DNA from: Thalassoglobus sp. JC818
Lineage (GTDB): Bacteria > Planctomycetota > Planctomycetia > Planctomycetales > Planctomycetaceae
Direction of reading: 5' to 3'
Assembly: GCF_040717535.1 (NCBI RefSeq)
Contig: NZ_JBFEFI010000001.1
Coordinates: 496,001 to 560,000, forward strand
Length of the DNA stretch: 64,000 bases
The notes beneath the pieces were generated by a model. That model worked only from the letters and a program-made list of their open reading frames with translations, was not told where the DNA came from and made no database searches. Made by a program: the position numbers and the translations under genes. Shown in pieces: positions 19,268 to 27,029 of this stretch. Each line of letters opens with the position of its first letter. The first letter of the stretch is position 1.

Positions 19268-20194
19268 ATGCACCACTCGGCGTTTGCTCGATCTATCACG
19301 TTGTCCTGCATCGGACTTTTCTTGCTGGCTGGAGTCTGCCAAAGCGAAGATCCCGTTTTCTCAGGACCTCAGCCCGGAGAGCCACTCCCTTCGCTCACCG
19401 TCAAAGGAGTGTTGGGCAAGAACGCTGGAAAGACCTTCGATGCCATGGAACTCGCCGGTGACAAACCAGTTTTGATTTTCTTTGTTCACGAACGAACACG
19501 CCCCGCGTTTGGACTGATGCGGGCCATCATGGACTATGCAAAAAGTCGAAGCGAAGACGGACTGGTCAGCGCTGCCGTGTTTCTGACCAGTGATCCAACC
19601 GAAACGGAAAAGTGGATGACCGGAATCCAGCGTTATTTTCCGGAGTCGGTGGAGTTCGGATTGTCGCCCGACGGAATTGAAGGCCCTGGCGCTTACGGAT
19701 TGAATCGAAATGTTTCCTTGACCGTTCTGACGGGTCGAAACGCGAAAGTCACTTCGAACTTCGCACTGATCCAACCGAGTGTGCAAGCCGACGGTCCGAA
19801 GATTCTCAAAGCCATCGTCGACACAATTGGAAGTGGTGAAGTGCCGGATCTTGCCTCGCTCGATGGAACCAGGATGGACAGTCGTTCGCAGCGAACAATG
19901 TCAAATAATGACGACCCCAACATGAGACCGCTGTTGCGAGATCTCATTCAACGCGATGCCAGTCAAGCCGACGTTGACGCTGCTGCGAAGAAGATCGAAG
20001 ACTATGTGAAAGAACACCCCGACGCACGAAAACAACTTGGTCGAATCTCAACCACAATTGTCAATTCCGACCGGCTTCCGAACTATGGAACCGAAGCTGC
20101 GCAGAAATGGCTGAAGACCTGGGCCGAGAAATTTGGCTCGTCTGAAACCGAGCAGAAACAACCGAGCGATTCCCCCGAAAAATCTCGTCAATAA
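19268..20194 (+). CDS. Secreted thioredoxin-fold protein without active-site cysteines
   Basis: A 308-residue protein, first gene of a four-gene operon. A signal peptide covers about residues 1-26. The next 170 residues follow a redoxin pattern: GEPLPSLTVKGVLGKNAGKTFD, KPVLIFFVHERTRP where a CxxC would normally be, VSAAVFLTSDPTETEKW and a late NVSLTVLTGRN strand. The only cysteines are in the signal peptide, so no thiol chemistry is possible in the mature protein. The C-terminus is helical and charged. It ends 18 bases before the DUF1549/DUF1553 gene, so the two are likely co-transcribed. Confidence 0.75.
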   Translation: MHHSAFARSITLSCIGLFLLAGVCQSEDPVFSGPQPGEPLPSLTVKGVLGKNAGKTFDAMELAGDKPVLIFFVHERTRPAFGLMRAIMDYAKSRSEDGLVSAAVFLTSDPTETEKWMTGIQRYFPESVEFGLSPDGIEGPGAYGLNRNVSLTVLTGRNAKVTSNFALIQPSVQADGPKILKAIVDTIGSGEVPDLASLDGTRMDSRSQRTMSNNDDPNMRPLLRDLIQRDASQADVDAAAKKIEDYVKEHPDARKQLGRISTTIVNSDRLPNYGTEAAQKWLKTWAEKFGSSETEQKQPSDSPEKSRQ

Positions 20195-20212
20195 TCGCAC
20201 TGAAGAAATGAC

Positions 20213-22363
20213 ATGCGACCGAATTGGGTCTACTGGATCTGTTTGACACTCTGTGCTGGGACAACCTTCGCGGAACCGCCCTCTGTTTCGGAAACCGGAC
20301 AAGACCTCGTCGATTTCGATACGGAAATCGTCCCGGTCCTGACTCGATTCGGATGCAACTCCGGAGCATGTCATGGGGCTGCTGCCGGACGTGGAGAGTT
20401 GCATCTCTCGCTCTTCGGAAGTGACCCCGGTTTTGACTTTCAATCGCTCGCCCGAGAATTTCAGGGTCGCAGAGTCAATCTTGTCCAGCCAGACGAAAGT
20501 TTAGTCCTGACGAAGCCGACCGAAGTACTGCTGCACGGAGGGGGAACGCGTTTCGATGATGAGAGTGACGCCGCGGATCTCATTCGAAGATGGATTCGAC
20601 AGGGAGCTCAACGGAACGAGAGTCGAACGCTGGAGTCTTTTGAAATCGCCCACCACGAAATCGCGAAAGCGGATGAATCGACAACGTTTTCGATCTCCGC
20701 AACCGCAAAATTTGATGATGGTTCCACAGTCGACGCCACCCCGTGGACAGTGATCACAGTCGACGATCCAGATGCGGTTCGAATCGACTGGCAAACGTCT
20801 CGGGTCCACGTAACACGCCCCGGACGCCATGTCGCCATCGCCAGATTTCTCGATCAAGTCGTTCCGGTCATCTTCCTCGTTCCATTCGAAAGTGATTCGA
20901 ATCGTCAGAAGGAAACTGAGGGTTCGAATTTCATCGATGACTCCATCAACTCTTTGTTGACCGAATTAAGAATTCCCGCCAGTGAAGAATCTTCAGACTC
21001 CGAGTTTCTTCGACGATTGACACTCGATCTGACCGGAAGACTTCCGACTCCTGATGAAGTTTTACAATTCGCAGGTGACTCATCGACCGAGAAAAGAACC
21101 GCGGCGATTGAACGAATGTTGGCCTCCGATGAGTTCACCAACTACTGGACATTCTTGCTCTCGCAATGGCTGCGAATTCGAGCTGATCCTCAGGATGTTG
21201 AAGGGGCTGAGACTTATCATGCGTGGCTGCATCAGCAAGTCGCAGACGAAATTCCATTCACCGAAATCGCTGCTTCCTTGTTGCTTGCAGAGGGAGACAC
21301 GCACGATGTCGGTCCCGCGAACTTCTATCGAACGGTTAGCGGACCGCGGGAACAGGCCGAGTTCGTTAGCGAATTTTTCATGGGCAGCCGACTGCGCTGC
21401 GCGAACTGTCACGACCATCCGCTCGATCACTGGACACAGGACGACTATCACGGTTTAGCAGCCATTTTTGCAGAAGTCACTTCAGGCCGAATCGTTGAAA
21501 CGAAGGCTAACGCTGAAGTCATTCATCCCAAGACCGGGGACGCCGCCGTTCCCAGAATTCCGGGGGAACGCACACTCGAAAGCGCCGAACATGGCCGATC
21601 GACCTTCACGAACTGGTTGACCAGCGAAGAGAATCCTTACTTCGCAAGAACGATCGTCAATCGTGTCTGGAAGGAGTTTATGGGACGCGGCTTGATCGAA
21701 CCGACCGATGACATCCGTTCCACAAATCCTCCCACTCATCCAGAACTTCTAGAGCAACTGGAATTCGAATTTCGCCGTTCGAACTTCCGCTTAAAGCCTC
21801 TCATTCGGCTGATCGCTAGCAGCGACGCCTATCAAAGAAGCTCACGTCCTCAACCAGACAACGTGTTCGATCAACAGTTTTATTCGCACGCGCTCAGTCG
21901 TCCGCTCTCTGCGGAAGTGATGTGCGATGCCATCTCCGACGTTCTCGGACTTCCCGCTCAATTCGGGGACAGACCCCTTGGAACACGAGCGGTTGAGTTG
22001 GCTTATCCTCAGATCGAATCGAAGGAACTGGACGTTCTCGGACGATGTGACCGAACCGAGTCATGCGAAGGAAGCGAGAGCATGACGGGGGGATTGCCAC
22101 GATTCTTGCATCAGTACAACGGGGAACTCATCAACACACGACTTTCGCACTCAACGGGTCGATTGACAGACCACCTGCGATCCGAAGACTCCACTGAAGC
22201 GATCATCGAAGAATTTTACCTGCGTGCACTTGGGCGCGTTCCAAGTGACAAGGAATGGAGTTTCTGGCGTGATGAACTCAAAGATTCCAGCAATCCGAGA
22301 GAATTCCTCGAAGACGTCGTCTGGAGCCTCTGCACGTGTCAGGAATTTCGGACGAATCATTGA
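20213..22363 (+). CDS. DUF1549/DUF1553 planctomycete cytochrome-like protein
   Basis: A 716-residue exported protein (signal peptide residues 1-20, ending TTFAEP). The first cofactor motif is GCNSGACHG, which is CX4CH rather than CX2CH; this spacing recurs in this planctomycete subfamily. DUF1549 begins near residue 240 (LRRLTLDLTGRLPTPDEVL) and contains RCANCHDHPLDHW with a standard CxxCH. DUF1553 follows (ARTIVNRVWKEFMGRGLIEP; HALSRPLSAEVMCDAISDVLG). It is second in the operon, 30 bases before the DUF1501 gene. The pair is presumed to work together outside the cytoplasm; the biochemical role is not established. Confidence 0.9.
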   Translation: MRPNWVYWICLTLCAGTTFAEPPSVSETGQDLVDFDTEIVPVLTRFGCNSGACHGAAAGRGELHLSLFGSDPGFDFQSLAREFQGRRVNLVQPDESLVLTKPTEVLLHGGGTRFDDESDAADLIRRWIRQGAQRNESRTLESFEIAHHEIAKADESTTFSISATAKFDDGSTVDATPWTVITVDDPDAVRIDWQTSRVHVTRPGRHVAIARFLDQVVPVIFLVPFESDSNRQKETEGSNFIDDSINSLLTELRIPASEESSDSEFLRRLTLDLTGRLPTPDEVLQFAGDSSTEKRTAAIERMLASDEFTNYWTFLLSQWLRIRADPQDVEGAETYHAWLHQQVADEIPFTEIAASLLLAEGDTHDVGPANFYRTVSGPREQAEFVSEFFMGSRLRCANCHDHPLDHWTQDDYHGLAAIFAEVTSGRIVETKANAEVIHPKTGDAAVPRIPGERTLESAEHGRSTFTNWLTSEENPYFARTIVNRVWKEFMGRGLIEPTDDIRSTNPPTHPELLEQLEFEFRRSNFRLKPLIRLIASSDAYQRSSRPQPDNVFDQQFYSHALSRPLSAEVMCDAISDVLGLPAQFGDRPLGTRAVELAYPQIESKELDVLGRCDRTESCEGSESMTGGLPRFLHQYNGELINTRLSHSTGRLTDHLRSEDSTEAIIEEFYLRALGRVPSDKEWSFWRDELKDSSNPREFLEDVVWSLCTCQEFRTNH

Positions 22364-22393
22364 CCGTTCGCAAAGCGAACAGGATTTCCCAAG

Positions 22394-23761
22394 ATGTCAG
22401 ACAGTCGATCGAAATTACCACTTGAACAAAAGAGATGGACACGCAGGAACGCTCTGCAGGTAGGAGCACTGACGGCGTTTGGTCTCAGCTTTGGCGATGC
22501 ACTCCGCCTGCAGCGACTGAGCAGCGCTGCTGATTCTCAAACTCCACAGCCCGCGAAATCGTGCATCCTGATCTGGCTGGACGGAGGACCAAGCCATCTT
22601 GAGACCTTCGACCTTAAGCCCAATGCGCCAAGCGAAGTCCGTGGTCCCTTGGAATCGATTTCAACATCGCTGCCCGGAATCGGAATTAGCGAATGCCTTC
22701 CGAAAACCGCAACGCTCCTCAACGAAATCGCGATCATCCGATCGATGACCTCTCCGCTGGGAGAACATAATCTCGGCACACACTACATGATGACTGGATA
22801 CAAACCGAGTTCGGTCCTTGAGTATCCAACGTTTGGAGGAGTCAGTGCTCACTTGCTGAACTCCGAGTCAGTGCTTCCTCCAAATGTGGCCGTTCCAGAC
22901 TTTCGAGTCGGAGGCGGAAAGCTATCGGGCGGAGGATATCTTCCCATTCAAACGCGTCCGTTTTCTTTAGGAGCCGACCCTTCGAAACCGGACTTTCGAG
23001 TCCGCGATTTGCGAATCTCGCGCGGGCTGACTCTCGACCGATTGAATCGCCGCCGCCACTTTACAACCGAACTCGACCGCATGAACAGCATCGCGAACGG
23101 GCAGCGGAGTTCTTCAAACGTGGTCGACCCGGACTTAGAGCGGGCGTTTGATCTCATCTCATCCAGCGAAGCACAGGCAGCCTTTAACCTTCAAGACGAA
23201 CCCGCGGAAGTTCGTTCGCGGTACGGTCCGAAGTCGGTCGGTCAGAGTTGCCTGCTAGCACGACGACTGATTGAGAATGGCGTCCGCTTCGTTACCGTCA
23301 ATCATCACGGATGGGATACACACAACGACTTGTATACTCGACTGAAAGAAGGCTACACAGGAGCCCGAACTCCAGTCGGTCTCATTCCTTCACTCGATCA
23401 TGCTTTGTCAGCACTTATTCAAGATCTGAAAGATCGCCGACTGCTGGATGAAACGCTGATCATCGTGATGGGAGAGTTTGGAAGAACGCCTAAGCTGAAT
23501 GTGAATGGAGGCCGCGATCATTGGCCGCGAGTATTTAGCGTCGCACTCGCCGGAGGCGGAGTTCGAGGAGGGCAAGTCATCGGAGCCAGCGATGCATCCG
23601 GTGAGTCTCCGAAGGATCGCCCCGTCACTCCGAGTGACCTCGCTGCGACGATTTATACGCTTCTGGGCATCGATCCGAAACTCGAACTTCAAACGCCTGA
23701 CGGACGTCCTGTTCGCTTAACGCCTCCGGAAGCTCAAGTCGTGAACGAACTGATTGCCTGA
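22394..23761 (+). CDS. DUF1501 protein
   Basis: A 455-residue protein with AGGA at good spacing before ATG 22394. RWTRRNALQVGALTAFG at the N-terminus is a twin-arginine-like signal. The core is an intact DUF1501: SCILIWLDGGPSHLETFDLK, FGGVSAHLL, NHHGWDTHND, LIIVMGEFGRTPKLN, GGRDHWPRVFS and the C-terminal LLGIDP. These correspond to the metal-binding and active-site positions of the alkaline-phosphatase/sulfatase-like fold, although no activity is proven for DUF1501. It is the intact counterpart of the broken copy at 54-1523. Confidence 0.92.
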   Translation: MSDSRSKLPLEQKRWTRRNALQVGALTAFGLSFGDALRLQRLSSAADSQTPQPAKSCILIWLDGGPSHLETFDLKPNAPSEVRGPLESISTSLPGIGISECLPKTATLLNEIAIIRSMTSPLGEHNLGTHYMMTGYKPSSVLEYPTFGGVSAHLLNSESVLPPNVAVPDFRVGGGKLSGGGYLPIQTRPFSLGADPSKPDFRVRDLRISRGLTLDRLNRRRHFTTELDRMNSIANGQRSSSNVVDPDLERAFDLISSSEAQAAFNLQDEPAEVRSRYGPKSVGQSCLLARRLIENGVRFVTVNHHGWDTHNDLYTRLKEGYTGARTPVGLIPSLDHALSALIQDLKDRRLLDETLIIVMGEFGRTPKLNVNGGRDHWPRVFSVALAGGGVRGGQVIGASDASGESPKDRPVTPSDLAATIYTLLGIDPKLELQTPDGRPVRLTPPEAQVVNELIA

Positions 23762-23770
23762 CCCTGTGAC

Positions 23771-24727
23771 GTGAGAATTCTTGTGTTGAGATTGACGTTA
23801 CTGCTCACTCTATTGCTTCCAAATTCAGTTCTCAAAGCAATTGAACCACCTGTTACTTTGATCGTTTTCTCGCCCGATCACACGAAATTGGTCACTGGTT
23901 CTCAGCGTGGGGTCGCAATCCGAACACTGGACGATTTCGCGATTGAGGAAGAAGTCGCTGTTCCGTTTTCGGCTGTTCATGCATTGGCGTTTTCACCCGA
24001 CGGCAAGTCATTAGCCATCGCTGGCGGCAACCCGGGAGAGAGCGGACAAATTCAACTGCTGGACTGGCCCACTCGAAATCCGGAAGGGTTACTACATCCA
24101 CATGAGGATTCGATTTACGACATCTGCTGGTCCCTCGATTCCCGAACCATCGCTTCCGCCAGCATGGACAGACACGTCGCACTGAGCGATGTGAAAGCCG
24201 ACAAGCCATTGCAACTCTTCGAAGGACATTCCAAGGGTGTGCTGTGTCTCCGATTTATTGATCAAGACAAATTGCTCGTCAGCTCGGGAATCGATCAGAA
24301 TCTACGGGTCTGGAACCCAGTTGAGGCAACCCTGATTCGATCGCTCAACAATCATCGCAAGACAGTAACCGGGCTGAGCGTTCGTCCGGAATCCCCGGGG
24401 CTTCCCATGATCGCTTCGATCAGTGAGGACAGAACGGTGCGGTTCTGGCAGCCAACAATTGGCCGCATGGTTCGATTCCTCGAACTGGAAGAGTCGCCGA
24501 TTGCAATTCAATGGCGACCAGGTCACGACAGCATTGTCACCGTCACAGCTTCAGGTCGAGTCTTTGAAGTTGACTCAATCTCGACAAAGATCTTGTTTGA
24601 AGAGCAAAGCGATCTTTCATGGTGTACATCGCTGGCAGTCCACCCGAACGGACAGGTCCTTTATCTCGGTGGACAGAATGGTCAGCTACGAAGAGTCACT
24701 CTTCCTGAAACGGCATTCGACCGATAA
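23771..24727 (+). CDS. WD40-repeat protein
   Basis: A 318-residue protein that begins with GTG 23771, ten bases after the DUF1501 stop, and has a signal-like hydrophobic segment (residues 3-20). About seven WD40-type blades can be followed: VTLIVFSPDHTKLVTGS, VHALAFSPDGKSLAIAGG, YDICWSLDSRTIASASMD, LCLRFIDQDKLLVSSGID, VTGLSVRPE and so on. It is a single seven-bladed propeller with no extra domain and probably a protein-binding partner of the operon's cytochrome/DUF1501 pair outside the cytoplasm. WD40 genes frequently close such operons in planctomycetes. It is convergent with the VWA gene at 24786. Confidence 0.88.
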   Translation: MRILVLRLTLLLTLLLPNSVLKAIEPPVTLIVFSPDHTKLVTGSQRGVAIRTLDDFAIEEEVAVPFSAVHALAFSPDGKSLAIAGGNPGESGQIQLLDWPTRNPEGLLHPHEDSIYDICWSLDSRTIASASMDRHVALSDVKADKPLQLFEGHSKGVLCLRFIDQDKLLVSSGIDQNLRVWNPVEATLIRSLNNHRKTVTGLSVRPESPGLPMIASISEDRTVRFWQPTIGRMVRFLELEESPIAIQWRPGHDSIVTVTASGRVFEVDSISTKILFEEQSDLSWCTSLAVHPNGQVLYLGGQNGQLRRVTLPETAFDR

Positions 24728-24762
24728 CGCTGCCTGCGTGATGAAGTGCTGGTCCCGCACGT

Positions 24763-24781
24763 TCGCTTCAACACGAAGCGA
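24763..24781. terminator. Small hairpin between convergent genes
   Basis: TCGCTTC (24763-24769) pairs with GAAGCGA (24775-24781) around a five-base loop, in the 58-base gap between the WD40 gene and the VWA/GATase gene. No T tract on either strand, so a terminator role is weak. Confidence 0.3.
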
Positions 24782-24785
24782 GCCA

Positions 24786-27029
24786 TCAGGCAAGCCCAGC
24801 CAGTTTTCGCCCGGACCAGAACACAGCGAGCAAGAGAATCATCAGTCCTCCCCAAAGTGGATGAGCCCACACTCTCAGGCGACGCGCGATGGGCTCGGGT
24901 TCCTCAAGTTGAGAGAGCTGGTCAACGAGTTGTTTCATTTGAGAAGGATCAGTCACTTCTCCCCGGCTGATCGTGGCGATTTCGCGAAGCACATCGACTC
25001 GGGCTGGGTCGCCGATCACTTCCCGTTCACCGCCGGTCACAGAGATCGTCGTCTCAAGCTGGGCACCGGTCTCGGTGCAAGTTGTCAGCACCGTGTAGTT
25101 GCCGCCTTCTTCGGGAGTAAACATGCCGGTAAACAGCCCCCACGATTCCTCATCCGTTGTCTGCAATCGCAGCGTCTCGACCTTGCCAGAGGGAGAAGTG
25201 ATCTGAGAGACGACAGTCCCGGTTTGCAATGGCTCTCCTGATGGTCCGGAAACATTGGCATTCAGTGTCAGAACGTTGCCTGCTTCGGGACGATCCGGCG
25301 AGTAGAACAGCCTCATCGATTCGCCTTGCGACATGTTCCGCTGGTACGCCATCCAACGCACAACCTGTCCCCAGAACCGATAGTGGTACAAGTCTTCGAC
25401 ACCCTTTCGCCAGCGCCAAGCTCCGTCAGTCCCCATGAAGAGCACCTTGCCTGTCCCGAAGGTGCGCGCGACGATCAACGGCACTCGTCCGAATCGAGTC
25501 GATTCCGTTTCGTGAACCGCGAGGACCTCTCCGCCGATCTTTGAACGAAGCGCGGATGCATACCACTGAAAGCCTGGAAGATTGCTCCAGACCTGTTCGT
25601 TCTCACGTTCATTCACTTCTAATCGAGTGAGTTGGCTGCGTCGGCCACTTTCCGTGAGCGAGAAACGGGCCGGTACGGGAAGCCCGTGACCACGCGGACT
25701 CGCCGCATCAACAATGACCGGATACAGCTCCTCCAGCTCAGTTGCGAGCAGGGTCTCCTGCTTTCCACGGAAACCAGGTAAAAAGACCAGACCGCCAGCA
25801 TGATTTCTCACCAGCTGCCGGATCTGTTCGGTTTCTTCAATCGTTAGCTGCGAAGCTTCGACTCCGACATCACCGAGAAACACGACGTCGTAATCGAAGA
25901 GTTCTTCTTCACCCGGAAACTGTTCGAGATAACCGCGTCCGCCCCCGACACTTTCCAGATCGGGATGAAACAACAGGCAGTGAACATCAACACCGGGATC
26001 GCGTTCGAGGGCATTGCGGAGATAGCGGTACTCCCATCGCGGATAGGATTCCACAATCAAAACCTTGAGTGTTTCGTTTTGAATTTTGATGGGAAACTCG
26101 ATGAAGTTGTTCTCAGGATTCGACTCTTCATCCGCAACCGGAATCTCGAGTCGAAGCGTGTAGTCGCCGGTCTTTGTTGGACGCCAGTTGAGCGTATCGC
26201 GGAACTCTCCCATCCCTTGCACACGGACTGTTTTCGATACCGGAGCATCGTTGGTCCCGGTCAGAGTCACGGAGAGTTCCTGAGCTTTGGGAAGCCAGTT
26301 GTTGATTCGAAAAGGAATTCGCATCGTCTTGCCAGCGATTCCGAAAGTCGGTGCATCAATATTCACAAGCTGAACATCGGGCAAACGATCTTCGCTCCCG
26401 ACTGCCACGGCGAAGACGGGAACATTCCGCATTCGCAATTCCGTCGCTGCTTCGGCCGGCGTCGTTCCTGTGTTCCAGTCCCCATCTGAAATCAACACGA
26501 TCCCTCGAAGATTGGAGTGCAGCCCAAAAGCTGACTTCAAGGCTTCATTCAAATCCGTTCCGCGAGATGCATCCGTCAGAGTGGACGAAAACGGTTCGAA
26601 GACGACCTTTATCTGATCGCTCATCCCGGTCCATATCTCGGGGAGATCGACGTCTGCTTCCTCAGAGCTTTCGGAAGTCGGGTCACTGTCGACATTCGCC
26701 GACTGGACAAATTCCTGGATTCGATCCATACGGCGCAGCGGTGTTCCAGCGGGCCTTTCAGGATCGATCACATCCTGCGTCTGCATGCTCTCCGACACAT
26801 CGTACATCACCACCAGAGTCGGTTGTTCTTCCGGCTGGTATTCCTGCGTCACTTCAGGTTGATTGAGGGTCAGGATAGCCATCAGCACCAGCAGAAATCG
26901 CAGAGCTTCCAGAATACCCATCGACCGCGTAAAGCCACTTCGACGCCAACTGATGAAGCAGCACCCGGCTGCCAGAAGCAGAACGAGCACCGAAATCAGC
27001 AGGGTTGTAGCAGTCCAATGAAACGTCAT
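24786..27029 (-). CDS. VWA membrane protein with GATase1-like domain
   Basis: A 747-residue membrane protein, last gene of the MoxR arm. Two transmembrane helices lie at about residues 8-28 and 38-56, and one at the C-terminus (HPLWGGLMILLLAVFWSG). A VWA domain has the MIDAS motif D77-V-S79-E-S81 and a later LISDGDWNTG. Next comes an adhesion-like beta domain (about residues 230-330), then a class I glutamine-amidotransferase-like fold (VLIVESYPRWEYRYLRNAL; FDYDVVFLGDVG; GTDGAWRWRKG). The nucleophile Cys of true amidotransferases is absent (the elbow region reads LPGFRGKQE), so this domain is probably non-catalytic. Its start overlaps the stop of the upstream gene by four bases (ATGA), implying translational coupling. 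Confidence 0.88.
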   Translation of the reverse strand: MTFHWTATTLLISVLVLLLAAGCCFISWRRSGFTRSMGILEALRFLLVLMAILTLNQPEVTQEYQPEEQPTLVVMYDVSESMQTQDVIDPERPAGTPLRRMDRIQEFVQSANVDSDPTSESSEEADVDLPEIWTGMSDQIKVVFEPFSSTLTDASRGTDLNEALKSAFGLHSNLRGIVLISDGDWNTGTTPAEAATELRMRNVPVFAVAVGSEDRLPDVQLVNIDAPTFGIAGKTMRIPFRINNWLPKAQELSVTLTGTNDAPVSKTVRVQGMGEFRDTLNWRPTKTGDYTLRLEIPVADEESNPENNFIEFPIKIQNETLKVLIVESYPRWEYRYLRNALERDPGVDVHCLLFHPDLESVGGGRGYLEQFPGEEELFDYDVVFLGDVGVEASQLTIEETEQIRQLVRNHAGGLVFLPGFRGKQETLLATELEELYPVIVDAASPRGHGLPVPARFSLTESGRRSQLTRLEVNERENEQVWSNLPGFQWYASALRSKIGGEVLAVHETESTRFGRVPLIVARTFGTGKVLFMGTDGAWRWRKGVEDLYHYRFWGQVVRWMAYQRNMSQGESMRLFYSPDRPEAGNVLTLNANVSGPSGEPLQTGTVVSQITSPSGKVETLRLQTTDEESWGLFTGMFTPEEGGNYTVLTTCTETGAQLETTISVTGGEREVIGDPARVDVLREIATISRGEVTDPSQMKQLVDQLSQLEEPEPIARRLRVWAHPLWGGLMILLLAVFWSGRKLAGLA

